DNA from: Trematomus loennbergii
Lineage: Eukaryota; Chordata; Actinopteri; Perciformes; Nototheniidae
Reading direction: 5' to 3'
DNA: 64,000 nucleotides
NCBI GenBank assembly: GCA_012861695.1
Contig: JAAOOA010000056.1
Span: 7,832,707-7,896,706, forward strand
A program made the translations under genes and the position numbers. The notes beneath the pieces were generated by a model. The model saw nothing but the letters and a program-made list of their open reading frames with translations, was not told where the DNA came from and did no database searches. This document shows, one piece after another, positions 11,656 to 23,480 of this stretch (position 1 is its first letter; every line of letters begins with the position of its first letter).

Positions 11656-12909
11656 AGTCCCCAGCTCCGGTCCTTCCTGGAGGAAGCTCATACAATGGTT
11701 TCCTGTCAACCATCAACATCTACTTATAAACAGTATAAACAAAAAGTAAGTTTAATTTTTTAAGATTACTTTGAAACATTCTCAACTGAAAATAACAGAA
11801 ATTACAAAATGGCGACATATGTTCACATTGTCCATTTGAAGGAGCAGTGTGCAGGATTTAGTACGTCTAACAATGGTAGGTTCCAACCAATGGATAACTT
11901 GTTCACTCACCCTCCTATCCCAAGTTTGTAGGAGAATGTATATTGGCTGCAAAAAACTTGAGGCCCAATCATGTTTCCTCTGTCCATTCTGCGCTACTGT
12001 AGACGTGGCAGTGCAACCTAGAGGACAAAAAGACAACAATTAGTAAACCATAATGATGAATGTTATTATCAGCAGCTGCCAATAGATCCCCCATCTTGTA
12101 TGATGGACCTTTGAAGCAGGGTTGGAAACTTAAACACACTATTGATTGTAAAAACAGTTCTTGATGGCATCCCAAGGGAATTGATCAAATGCTAAACCCC
12201 TTCCAGAAACTACAACTAGGCGCTGGCACGAATGCAGTGCTTCAGCTTCCTACAACTTTAAAGCTGTGTGGATGTGGCTCTATGAAGAGTTGTTCATATT
12301 TTCTCATTCATTTCATAAGTTTAGAAGCGGGGAACATAGTCTAACAACAGTTAGCTTTTGTTAATGTTACCTTGAGGCAAACTTGTGAGACTTGTTTCTG
12401 AAATCCCTTTCTCTTAAAGTGAATAAATAAAAAAACCCTTACCCTAAAACTAACCACTGGATTGCTTGTCTAACATGACCTAGTCCATAAATGAGGTAAG
12501 GGTGGGAACAATCAAACGCACTCTCGCAGGCACTGCGTGTTAGCGAAGTACAACTGGGATTTCGAAGAGGAAGATATGCTTGGTCAATTCTTAATAAAAA
12601 GCAAAAGTAACAAATTGAGCACTTAGTTTCATTAGCAGCGCTTAGCTACAGCTGCGAGCTTCGTCAATACCGCTAACAGTCTATTTCCTTAAAATGGTAC
12701 ATATCGCTGAATCTATATTTTCATCTTCAGTTGATGAAATCTGCATAATGTCCCTGTACAATAAGATTCGAGCATTTTGTAATCCAGTGAGGAAATTCAA
12801 GACCAGTAAATATTGATTGATTAAACAACACTGAATACAATTGTAGGGTTTTCTTCAAACTCAGACTCTCTGCTGCGGCTGTACCTCAAAAGACAAAACA
12901 ATTGTCTGA
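11656..12909. other. Repeat-derived and unique DNA, no gene
   Basis: 11780-12030 resembles a dispersed fish repeat (the segment beginning AGTGTGCAGGATTTAGT and ending near the GTAGACGTGG stretch). Its open frames on both strands are probably incidental. 12040-12900 is unique AT-rich sequence. Confidence 0.45.
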
Positions 12910-12939
12910 TACGGTGGCCCGGAAGTGCAAGACACCACA

Positions 12940-13262
12940 GCATTTCAGAAAACACCACAGCATTTCAGAAAACACCACAGCATTTCAGAAAACACCAGCA
13001 TTTCAGAAAACACCACAGCATTTCAGAAAATGCTACACCATTTCAGAAAACACAACAGCATTTCAGAAAACACAACAGCATTTCAGAAAACACAACAGCA
13101 TTTCAGAAACACAACAGCATTTCAGAAAATGCTACACCATTTCAGAAACACAACAGCATTTCAGAAAACACCGCAGCATTTCACAAAACGCCGCAGCATT
13201 TCACAAAACACAACAGCATTTCAGAAAACACTACAGCATTTCAGAAACACCACAGCATTTCA
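12940..13262. repeat. 20-bp minisatellite in left arm
   Basis: About sixteen units of CAGCATTTCAGAAAACACCA with single-base variants and one-base length changes. Because 20 is not a multiple of three and no frame contains a stop, it stays open in all three frames. Confidence 0.95.
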
Positions 13263-13604
13263 CATTGGACGGAAAGGGTATTCCTTTAGGGAGAACACTT
13301 TTGTTTGTGATTGGACAGAGCCAGCCAGAGAAGCACTGCTGTGATTGGTTGTTTTTGCTGCCAGTCAAGAAATGACGCTTCGTGATCGGTCAGCACCCGA
13401 CAGCCAACATGTCCCAACACATCAACCGTTAGCTGTTAGCACACACTCAGAGCTCACAGCTCCTCATATCTGTTCAGAAACTGGACAAAAGTTAAACAAG
13501 TACAAACCACAGACTGTATATGTCATGGCGAATACAGTCGCTGCTTTATTTATGTCTGTATGACGCTGTTGTGAGTGTGGACGGAGCAGCTACAGGTTAG
13601 TTCA

Positions 13605-13876
13605 GCCTGATCGATCCGCCCCCTCTCCAGCACGTCTTGTTTGAATGACAGGAGTAAACACTGACAGCTGCGGTGAAACTCGAGCGATTAGAGCGATGCG
13701 AAAAAAAATTAATTAATGCTTTATTAATTCATGGTTTTTAAGGGGCTTATCTCCATGTAAATACTATGGTAGACTACCCAATATTCGCATCGCTCTAATC
13801 GCTCGAGTTTCACGGCGGCTGTCAGCTGTGTTTGTTCCTGTCATTCAAACACGACGCGCTGGAGAGGGGGGGGGCG
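13605..13876. repeat. Inner hairpin at the palindrome centre
   Basis: About 85 bp around 13605-13690 recur in inverted orientation at 13788-13876, with an AT-rich loop of about 100 bp. This hairpin is offset from the centre of symmetry of the larger element. Confidence 0.85.
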
Positions 13877-14431
13877 TATCTCCATGTAAATCCTATGGGC
13901 GATACCAACTACAACAAAATGAACATATGAACCGTGATTTAATTGTAATACATGTTTCAAAGTGATGCCGAAGTAACTACATACTGATACCGGTTAGTAA
14001 AAACCATGAATTAATGCTTTGACAAGTCTGCAGACAAGACGGCAGGCGAAAGCTTTTAAAATGTGTTTTCTGAATGGAATCGGATCGATCAGGCTAAACT
14101 AACCTGTAGCTGCTCCGTCCACACTCACAACAGCGTCATACAGACATAAATAAAGCAGCGACTGTATTCGCCATGACATAGACAGTCTGTGGTTTGTACT
14201 TGTTTAACTTTTGTCCAGTTTCTGAACAGATATGAGGAGCTGTAGCTCTGAGTGTGTGCAAATAGCTAACGGCTGATGTGTTGGGACATGTTGCGCTCGG
14301 GTGCTGACCAATCACGAAGTGTCATTTCTTGACTGGCAGCAAAAACAACCAATCACAGCAGTGCTTCTCTGGCTGGCTCTGTCCAATCACAAACAAGAAG
14401 TGTCTCCCTAAAGGAATACCCTTTCCGTCCA

Positions 14432-14650
14432 ATGTGAAATGCTGTTTGTTTCTGAAATGCTGTGGTGTTTTCTGAAATGCTGTGGCGTTTTCTGAAATGC
14501 TGTTGCGTTTTCTGAAATGCTGTTGCGTTTTCTGAAATGCTGTTGCGTTTTCTGAAATGCTGCGTTTTCTGAAATGCTGTAGCGTTTTCTGAAATGCTGC
14601 GGTGTTTTCTGAAATGCTGTTGTGTTTTCTGAAATGCTGTGGTGTCTTGC
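14432..14650. repeat. 20-bp minisatellite in right arm (inverted)
   Basis: About ten or eleven units of the complement of the left-arm repeat. The copy number differs from the left arm, so the two arrays have changed length independently. Confidence 0.95.
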
Positions 14651-14667
14651 ACTTCCGGGCCACCGTA

Positions 14668-15383
14668 GTCTGATGATCTTTGTTGAAAAAGGTCTGATTG
14701 TCCTGTACATGTACAATGTGGGGTATTTTTAAATACTTTACTAAACCACATTGAATATTATGTTAGACACAAGTTATTACTCACATATCAAAGTCTTTTC
14801 ATCTGCAAGATGGAAGAATAGCTGGGTGCTGCCTGGAGAAACTGATGAGGAACACAGGCTGGCGTCAGCAGCTTTCCACACAGCCATCACATCTTCTCTT
14901 CCATAGTCTTTACTGTCCACTGGTGCTCTGTCAAAAGAGTGAACATCACAGCTGTCATGTTAACCCTTTGTTACACAACATACAACCAACATGCGTCAAA
15001 AGTGACCCGAATTAGTTTTAATTGTAAATATCTTTGCAATAAATTACTTTAATCATTCAGGATTCCAGGTATTCCTCAATTAACCTGTTTTGGATCAACA
15101 CCAAATTTTAATTTTTCCTTTCTTACTTTTTGAATACAAATCATGTTTGTATCACTACACTTCACAACATGGGTAAAAAATGATCCGTATTATTTTGCTA
15201 TGTTATTTCATGCATGGCTGAGTGTTTCTTTACTATACATTTTCAAATCTATTCCTTTAGTCATTAATATTCAAAGTATTAATTAAATGCCTTGTTTTTG
15301 ATTACCACAAATCATTATTTTCATTCTCCCGTTCTTAAATGATGAACTAAAATAGTTTAGGCCAAGTGTGATAAAATGCAAAA
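14668..15383. other. Unique DNA with a possible piggyBac-like end
   Basis: At 14960 a TTAACCCTTTGTTACAC end is followed by GCGTCAAAAGTGACCCG and, near 15170, by a TGGGTAAAAAATGATCCG variant. This looks like one end of a TTAA-target element, but the partner end was not found. The rest is AT-rich. Confidence 0.4.
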
Positions 15384-16100
15384 AAAAATACATACTATAA
15401 TTTTAGCAGTGATTTGGACCAAGCATGTATGATGTAGTAATACAAAAACTATTTTAGTTCACAGTGTGTAGTAGTTCACTACTGCTGTGAAATCCTTGCA
15501 ATGTTTACAATGTTGTTGTGATATTACAGAGGATTTCGATTGCAGTATTTTATTGTGAAATAATAGTTAAATGCTGTGAAATCCAAGGATACAGTCCTTT
15601 TTACATGTAAAAAAATACATACTATAATTTTAGCAGTGATTTGGACCAAGCATGTATGATGTAGTAATACAAAAACTATTTTAGTTTACAGTGTGACATT
15701 AGCTAGTCATGTTAGCTTGTAATATATATACAATATTTCTCTGTAATATGATACTCTTAAATGCTGTGAAATCCTTGCAATGTTTACAATATTGTTGTGA
15801 TATTACAGGGGCTTTTTATTACAATATTTCTCTGTAATATGATACTCTTAAATGCTGTGAAATCCTTGCAATGTTTACAATGTTGTTGTGATATTACAGA
15901 GGATTTTGATTGCAGTATTTTATTGTGAAATAATAGTTAAATGCTGTGAAATCCAAGGATACAGTCCTTTTTACATGTAAAAAAATACATACTATAATTT
16001 TAGCAGTGATTTGGACCAAGCATGTATGATGTAGTAATACAAAAACTATTTTAGTTCACAGTGTGACATTAGCTAGTCATGTTAGCTTGTAATATATAGA
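15384..16100. repeat. Segmental direct duplication, offset 370 bp
   Basis: The 245 bp at 15484-15728 recur at 15854-16098 with only a few base changes, and a part of the same unit is also at 15384-15470. The unit is built from TGCTGTGAAATCC, TGATATTACAG and TTTACAATGTT words seen again at 17811-18080. Confidence 0.9.
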
Positions 16101-17040
16101 GCAGAGCTAACTAGCAAGTTAGCTAAACGTTAGCGGTTAGCCGTTTATGCTATGCTAGCTGTAACTAGAACATAACTATAACTATAACTGAACATTAACT
16201 AACTGGATTCCGCTGTAAGAAAGCTGTGAAACTTTACAATAAACTTGGCGACAACACTGTGACACCCCGCTGCATGTTTATGTGTAATTATCCCGTGTTG
16301 GAGACGGAGGGTGGCGCAGCAGCATTGCAATAAGCTGTAAACTAACACCTGTTAAGCCCGGGCGCAACATCTTGCAAGAAACAGCATCTCAGGGCTTCTT
16401 AACATTTAACAACCTATTAATCATAACGGGAAGAAACTCAGCTAACCAGAAGAAGAAACATAACCTTAAATAAAAAATAAAACATTCACAAACTAAGGAT
16501 ATTCTAAATACATGTTTAACTCCATTACAGTCGCAGGACTCACCAGATCTCAAGTCTTCTGTTCTTTGTTGACGACGTCCCGATGCTCATATTTAACGTG
16601 TAGATGTAAAACGATCCCGATATTAATCCATAAACTCCTGCAGCAGAATACAGGAGACCCGCTCAAACTGACGTGGATGTTTCAAATGTGAACGACAGGC
16701 GCAGACAGTTCTCATTGGCAGGTTTCTTCGATGACGTTTATATTAACCAATCAGGAGTGTTGTGGACTCATCCAAACATGCCTGACTTGTCTGCCGTGTT
16801 TGGCTGAATTCCATTTCAAGTGCCGTAGTTCTGGCTGTCGGCCAGAATCCGAAAACCATACATTATACTGCATGTAAGACTATAACTAACCCTTATTACT
16901 GTATATTGACCAATGGGAAAAAAAACACAGCAACATAACACATAAATAAAATAAGGATAACTGTGACTTATTGTTGAGTAAATAACAGTGTGTGTTTTAA
17001 ACCTTGGTCCTCCCTGCAGAGATTTCTCCACTTTCTATGA
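16101..17040. other. Repeat relics and unique DNA
   Basis: 16340-16405 matches, in part, a family seen at 32890-32966 (inverted) and 43975-44040, recognisable by CCTGTTAAG and TCTCAGGGCTTCTTAA. The remainder, including a chance open frame at 16816-17031, holds nothing I can name. Confidence 0.45.
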
Positions 17041-18180
17041 TTTTTTTTTTTTTTAATGATATTGTCAACTGTAGATGTTTACAATATAGTAAGTTAGGAA
17101 TTTCATGAAAACATATTTATTTTTACTTTTGTTTCAACATTGGATATTTTGTGTTTGTGGTGGATTCAATCGAATATTGAGAAAATTATTTATGTAAAAA
17201 TGTTTGACACTTTTTTTTTACAGTTTCATGTGTAGGTACCTTAAAATTACAAAAATATCTTAAAGTCTTATAATAGTAATACACTTTTATATTACGAGGA
17301 GTTACATATTTAATTGCAGATAATAATTTTAATTTTACATACATCTGCATGTATTTTCTGAAAGTGCAAAAATACTGTAAATATGATATAGTAAATTTAC
17401 TTTAAAAAAAAAATGAAATAAATGTTATTTGTTGTTGTCAAAATACTTAAAATAATGTTTTGGTTGTTAATTTATAGTTCATATCTATAATTTTACGGGA
17501 TTTTGCAAGTTATTTAAAAAAACATAATTACTATAAAAAAATAATTATTTCCTGTAAAATTAGGATATTTTTTTACAGTGTATAGAATGTCTCAGTTCAA
17601 ATCTTCCAGACGGTTTGAGAAGTAGGCTATGCTGCAGGACACACGCGGTTAGAATAGTCTATTCTGCACATGTGCAATGCTGCACAATTCAAATTTTACA
17701 GTAATGGGTTGTGCTATTACAGATGATTTTGAGTACAGTGCTTTACTGTGAAATAATAGTTAAATAATGTCAAATCCAATTTTACTGTAGTTTTATAGAT
17801 ATTTTGTTGTGATATTACAGGGGCTTTTTATACAATATTTCTCTGTAATATGATACTCTTAAATGCTGTGAAATCCTTGCAATGTTTACAATGTTGTTGT
17901 GATATTACAGGGGCTTTTTATTACAATATTTCTCTGTAATATGATTATTAAATGCTGTGAAATCCTTGCAATGTTTACAATGTTGTTGTGATATTACAGA
18001 GGATTTTGATTGCAGTATCTTATTGTGAAATAATAGTTAAATGCTGTGAAATCCAAGGATACAGTCCTTTTTACATGTATTTGTTGGGATATTACAGGGG
18101 GCCTTGATTACAATATGTCACTGTAAAATAATACTGTTAAATGTAGTGAAATGCTGGTAATTTTTACAGTGTATACTGTC
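17041..18180. repeat. AT-rich CACTGTAAAAA-type repeat block
   Basis: Long A/T-rich tract with TTTTTTTACAGTGTA at 17570-17582. This is followed at 17811-18080 by a unit of about 90 bp (from GATATTACAGGGGCTTTTTA to ATGTTGTTGT) in two consecutive copies plus a third partial one shared with 15484-15980. Confidence 0.75.
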
Positions 18181-18720
18181 CAGTTAATGCTTCCTCAGGG
18201 AGCATCCACAAAAGCATCTATTTTTCTCACTATCTGACCTGGAATAGCCCTCCCCTCCACACCCTCTTCACAAGAATAAACAGTGATGTATGAAGCACGC
18301 CATGTCTCCATTATCCATAGGAGTTGCTTCTAAAGCAGGACTCTGAACCTATTCATTACGTCAAGTGTGTAAGAGACGTTTCTATTACTACACCAGATGT
18401 CCAAATCAGCCATGTTGTTTCAGCGCTTACTGTGCCCGGCCTCCCCGTCCCACCGTTTATTTACGTAGGGGAGCTCTGGCGGCCGGGGGGAGTCCTGGCT
18501 AATTGTGAGCAGCTGTAATATCACAGGGCCATCATTAAGAGGGCAACGGCTTTGCACACAGATCCATAATCCAGCCTGAAATGGAATAGCAGAAACTTCC
18601 GCCGACCGCTACTGAATTACCAGATTGTTAGTGTGGCCTAATTTTTACGCTTTGTTTATGAAAGACTAAACCGCTCAACATGATTAGCACCCACAACTGT
18701 GTGATATTTCTCCAGAGAGG
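18181..18720. other. Candidate conserved non-coding element
   Basis: Unique balanced-composition sequence, especially 18510-18690, free of simple repeats and terminal repeats. A 64-codon open frame at 18324-18518 shows no domain. Inferred from texture only. Confidence 0.28.
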
Positions 18721-19795
18721 TGGTCGTGGGCCAGGGGGGTTGTGGGGGAACAAACTGCCCCATCAGAGGGACGCTATGGACTGAAGTAGTAGGGACAGTG
18801 TTAAGAGAGATTGATTATGATGCAACATCCAACAGGTGTTTAAAATCTGAATATAAAACTGGAGCCGGGTTAAGAAGATTCACACCATTTTATAAGCTCA
18901 TTTATTTTTCCAAAATCAGAAATCATACCATTGGAGACACTACAGGTAAATAAAAAGGAAGGAGGAAAGGTAAGAAACATAGGATACAAATGAAACCCTT
19001 TGTATTTGTTACATATTACAAGTTTTATTCAAACCTATTTTTAAATATGCAAATTAGCAATGATCTTATTATGTGTTCATTTGGATATCTTTCCAGAACA
19101 GACAACCGAAAAAGTTCAAAATTATATTTCATTTTGTTGAAATGTAAGTGTCATGTGTTTTTACAGACAGAATTTTGGATTTCTTTGTATCACCCCATCA
19201 GGAAATACTGTCACAAGCCTTCAAGCAACTATAAATAGACATTAAACTGAAAAGTTAGGTGTATGTGAGTGAGTGCAACTGAAGTGAAGAAAACCTAGAT
19301 ATCTATTTTGGATGTTTTCTATCCAAAAGTCTAAAATAAATCATGCAAAATAGCCAGAGATCTAAAAAAAAAAAGAAATAATTTGTTCCTTTGATGTCTT
19401 TCCTTAAAGTTGAACCACACACAGCTATTGATATAGTCTACCTGTCAATTGATTTGTAAACCAAACTCTATTGTAAAATGATAAGACTTGATGCTGTGCT
19501 TCAGAAACATTGAGCAACTAGAGTAACCTGGGAACCCCACCTTGGTACAATCCCTGGTATTCCAGCTGTTTATAGAACAAACCTGAAAATAGAATGATGA
19601 AACATAGACAAATAATGTCACAATAATGTCCAATTCATTAACTAATAGTGTTTACACAAGCAATGGCAGAGTGCTTTGGGTGCCCTTTTTTGTCATATCT
19701 CCTTGTTGACATTTGAATTTGTCAGTGCATGTCAGGACTCCGAAATGTTTTCATAAACTGGTTTTATTATAAGCAACACTGGCCAATGTTGAAAA
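18721..19795. other. Unique AT-rich DNA, no gene seen
   Basis: Chance open frames at 18720-18953, 18990-19238 and 19445-19633 carry no recognisable motif. No repeat ends recognised. Confidence 0.45.
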
Positions 19796-19799
19796 ATGA

Positions 19800-20021
19800 A
19801 GTCAAAGAGACAACAACGTGGCCACCGCGGCCATCCGCTCGGCAGACCGGACCCAAGTGGACCACACACAGTGTTTCAGCAAGCTCCGCATAAAGGAGAT
19901 ATTAGAATACAAGCAAACTGCAAACAAGCCCCCTCCGGCTACTCAGCGGGCTTTCTCTGCATGTTTCGATTTGTATAAACAACGTCGTCACCGTGATAGC
20001 GTGATCGCGAAAGGCTTCTTT
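19800..20021 (+). CDS. Unrecognised open frame, protein-like composition
   Basis: A stop-to-stop frame of about 73 codons without an in-frame ATG. It is less AT-rich than its surroundings and encodes a mixed, charged sequence including FSKLRIKEILEYKQTANK and a C-terminal KQRRHRD cluster. A second frame is open over the same bases, which weakens the case. There is no convincing splice acceptor directly upstream. It might be a piece of an old transposon protein, a processed fragment, or chance. I do not recognise the family. Confidence 0.2.
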
Positions 20022-20997
20022 TAAATATACTGCACGTAGACAAAAACGGAATGTTTGCAGAAGATCAGGATTTGCACATCCTGTATTTCAAAGTGTGTTT
20101 TGTGAATGATGTCTGTGTTTGTGTGTGAAAGGGGAAAAAGAGGCAGAGGTTTCAATTTCATATTGTAAATGTTTATAGAGACCTATTTAAATGTATTATG
20201 TAACTGATAAATACTCTTAAAATATAATTGGTACACTCCGATTCTTTAGTTTAAAATCCATGGGAACTGTATTTCTAGCAGGGTTTCCTCTTCGCTCCTG
20301 CACTGACATGTAACCCCTGAGTCAGATTTGCATTGAGGAATCACCTCACTTTTCCAGTAACACTTAAGATATCCGCCTCTTGTCTGTTTATGCTGAAGGT
20401 TTATGCAGCCAGACAAACAGGGTTATTTTAAGAGGGACCTTCTCCATTTTCATGAGAGAGCATATGATTATCATCTCTACCAGCGTCCTGATCCCAAATC
20501 AGCCCTTCATTACTGGAGCTTAGCTGAGCAGATACAGCATCAATATTAGATGACAATGATTGGAAGAGGTGTAGGGCCACTCATAAGCTTATAGGCCCTC
20601 ACCCTCCCCCTCCTCACAGCACATTGTTCACAGCAGGGCCAAGAGATCTACATAAGACGGTATCAGTTAAGACAGATGCCCTTTTATTTGTGGTAGTAAT
20701 TAATGAACTTTCTTAAAGTAAAGGAAATATTGTGCATGTCAAATTGTGTAGAAGTCAGCACTGAAATGAAGCATTAGTGCATGTTTCCTCCAACATTTTT
20801 GGGGAATTAGAAATGGGATTGGTTTTTGCTTTAAATGTCTTTGTTCACACTAAAATAGCTGGTAATAAATACATTGAAGATGATGTTTGCATTCTGTGCA
20901 CTGGCTACCATGACTAACCCTGGCCAAACCCTTACCGAACCGCTAACCCTAACACTAAATTCTAACCAATCCAGTCCTAATGCCTAAATATTAACAA
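20022..20997. other. Unique DNA with candidate conserved element
   Basis: 20270-20600 is balanced-composition unique DNA that reads like a regulatory element. From 20900 a degenerate CTAACCCTAAC-rich stretch precedes the repeat at 20998. No gene seen. Confidence 0.3.
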
Positions 20998-21400
20998 CTA
21001 GGGTGACCGGGTGTCCTGCTTTGTGCGGGACGGCACAGCATTTTTATAATTGTTCCTGTTTCCCACCAATTGAGAAGATGGCCAGCATTTGATTGAGTCG
21101 CCCAGAAAGTCGAAACTTGGCTTTTAACCAGTGGCTGTTTAGAAAGCAAGAGAGGGCTATCACCGTTAGCTGTGTCACACGTCAATCAATACAAAAAAAT
21201 GTATTTACTTATGGGTGTGTCCGGCGGAGTGCAGAAAAACCAAAAGAGGATTACCAAACAGAGAAGGTCAAAGCGGATGAAACAACAAACGTTTACCACA
21301 CTGTGCAGCACTCATGTCTGTGGAGGTAAGCTCCCGTAATGTTTCCAGACTCTGAGATTGCAAAATAAATAATATCTGTATCCATCAAACGAAATATTTT
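20998..21400 (+). pseudogene. hAT-type transposase relic
   Basis: The left edge CTAGGGTGACCGGGTGTCC resembles the terminus of a widespread fish DNA-transposon family. The following frame contains EDYQTEKVKADETTNVYHTV and, after a frame change near 21329, VMFPDSEIAK. In the family I have in mind (zinc-finger hAT-like proteins found as multicopy predictions in fish genomes) these two segments occur in the same order with a short spacer. The frame shift, the stop after SEIAK and the missing catalytic and dimerisation regions make it non-functional. Family assignment rests on recollection of motif order and is uncertain. Confidence 0.45.
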
Positions 21401-21449
21401 CAAGCTCCTTCCTTGCATAGTTTGTGCAAACAATGTAATTGATATTTAA

Positions 21450-22229
21450 AGGGGACCTATCATGCAAAATGCACTTTTTGATGTCTTTCATACATAAATA
21501 TGTGTCCCCGGTGTGTCAGGGAACTCACGCAGCGTCAGAAAATAAAACCCTCTCTCTTTTCCTCCGTACCCAAATCTCTAAAAACGGGGGTACAACGGAG
21601 CTGATCCAGATTTGCCGCCGATATGACGTCAAATCGGCGGCTGACCCACAGCACTATCAGAAACGTTGCTATCAGAAACAATGCCCGACTGTTTTTGACG
21701 TAATATGGTCGGTGTTTACATTAGCATCGCTAACACTCAGAGCTAACCTGTACTGGAGTATGTGTGTGAAGAAGCAGGAAATAAAAAGGAACTCACCTTG
21801 TGGTATAACCGGCAAGAGAGAAAGCCTTTGAGCTCCATACTGTTTCAGAAATAATCCTTGATCTAATAATCCTTGCGTTTCATCACCGCAGCATTTTAGA
21901 CAGTATCTGCCAGGTCCCGCATGAGCCGGCATAAGCTCCGCCCCCTTTTATTTGAATTGTTTTCAGTTTACATTTTTATTTTTTTATTTAGCCTTTATTT
22001 ATACAGGTGAAAATCTCATTGAGACACAGGGTGTCATTTTCAAGCGAGACCTGTTTACCCAGAATAAGCACTTTTGGAACAGGAAGAGAAATAGAGGGAT
22101 ATGAGGCATGGCTAGAATGGGTGATCTGTTTTTTGTTGTTGACCAAAACACTTCATAGACATGTTTTTTATATCTTTGTATATATCTGAGACCTATGCTA
22201 TTGCCTAAAAATAGCATGATAGGCGACCT
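21450..22229. mobile_element. TTAA-flanked non-autonomous element, 780 bp
   Basis: Ends are AGGGGACCTATCATGC on the left and GCATGATAGGCGACCT on the right, near-complementary, with TTAA directly outside both (21446-21449 and 22230-22233). TTAA targets are typical of piggyBac and Kolobok elements. The internal frames at 21439-21932 carry no transposase motif. 21975-22070 resembles, inverted, the LINE 3' end at 40430-40500, suggesting a nested insertion. Confidence 0.85.
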
Positions 22230-22233
22230 TTAA

Positions 22234-22989
22234 AGGCTATAGTTTCATTCAACATTTTCTAATTGTTTTGGGTTAGATGGACATTATATTAAAATCTAAA
22301 CTACTTCTTAGCGTTGCAGTAACATGTCCCGCCTTGTCCCACACAAACATACTCCTACATGTAATTTGTCCACCTGGTCACGCTATTAACAACCCAATTA
22401 ACAAAGGCAAAGAGTACTCCTATATGATGCAAAGAAGTGCGTGTCATCCCTTTCCTGGTAACAGACTGTCAGACAAATAGGCTTTTGCTCCAATGGGACA
22501 TATTTTGGACTATTGGGTAAGACCTTTCCCCTGTGAGCTTGTAATAAGGCCCAGCGATTACTGAGCTAACTGCTACTACAAGTATGGCTACATGCTCACA
22601 ATGGCAGTGCTATTATGCATGTTTACAGGTAAATGGTTACCATATTCCCCATCTTAATTTAGCCAGTTAGCATACAAAGTACAGGTAAGTCCGATGATTA
22701 GTTCTGATCTATGCTTTGCAGTATTGGAAAAAATCAATAGGCCAAACATATTATTAACTGATTGATGGTTTATAGGTAAATACACTTTTTGTGGTTGCTT
22801 GCCTTAAAATGTCCTTAAGCATTTTTTGTTTCAATCATTTCGTCCCCAGTATATACCTTGCTGCAGACTCTTCAGTGTGGGTGAATCCACAAATGATCTT
22901 CAGTATGACTTTGGAATGATTGGTCCCTCTTTTCTCTTTTCTTTCATTGGAGTAGTTATGCTTCTGTCTGTGTTTTTAGAATGCAACTA
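22234..22989. other. Unique DNA, no gene seen
   Basis: AT-rich with chance open frames at 22277-22480 and 22826-23110. No domain, splice pattern or repeat terminus recognised. Confidence 0.45.
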
Positions 22990-23480
22990 CAGAGTGCTCC
23001 TGCTGGGTTCTCCAGAGGCAGATCAAGGTCAGGCCAGGAGTCGCACGGGCAGTGGGACAGTATACTGTGTGGCTGTGTGTGTGTGTATGTGTTGGGGCTG
23101 GGGGAGGTAGACGGTGAGAGGGACGCCTCAGGACCCTGACAGCTCCGGTTGCCTGAGCCACGACCGCCGGGGTGGAGGAGGCTAGCCGCAGATCGATCGT
23201 CGCGGAGCTGGATCCCTGCGATAGGGGGGCGATTGGATGCGGCGCGCTGGGACTGAATGACATAAGCCCAGACGTCTAAGTGTCCCATTAGCAAGACAGC
23301 CGCTCATGTCCCGGTGCATACCCCCGCCCTCCCCCTCAACGCCGATGCTGGCATCATATGGAAAACGGCTCAGGTGTTCCCCTCAATCGCTCGAGGACGA
23401 TGTGCAACACAGAGGGCAGCAGCTGACACCGACGCTCTGCATGTGGCACTTCTGATCCTCCATATATAACCGAAGCAATT
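22990..23480. other. GC-rich, CpG-containing block
   Basis: About 500 bp markedly richer in G+C and CpG than its surroundings, with overlapping open frames on the minus strand (22956-23294) that are low-complexity S/P/T-rich readings. It could be a CpG-island promoter, a GC-rich conserved element or an old repeat. No gene start is identifiable. Confidence 0.35.

Larger units (their letters stand above)
12910..14667. mobile_element. Palindromic element with minisatellite arms, 1.76 kb
   Basis: Left end TACGGTGGCCCGGAAGTGC at 12910, and its complement ends at 14667. GTCTGA stands immediately outside both ends (12904-12909 and 14668-14673), giving a clean 6-bp target duplication. The arms (12910 to about 13617, and about 14080-14667) are inverted copies. 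Each consists of a terminal segment, a 20-bp tandem array, and about 340 bp of unique arm. Between them lies a second, smaller hairpin (13605-13876). No transposase is encoded. The long open frames (157 and 139 codons on plus, 132 and 113 on minus) are readings of the 20-bp array in several frames. Superfamily not assigned. Confidence 0.88.

Noticed and set aside
12902..13375. 157-codon and 139-codon plus-strand open frames with repeated QHFRK / SISEN / TAFQK words
   Set aside because: They are readings of the 20-bp minisatellite, which has no stop in any frame. The inverted array gives the same words on the minus strand at 14322-14751. No evidence of a gene.
22956..23294. 112-codon minus-strand frame in the GC-rich block
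   Set aside because: Low-complexity S/P/T/H-rich reading over a GT-rich tract. An overlapping frame in another phase is also open, and no start context or domain is visible.
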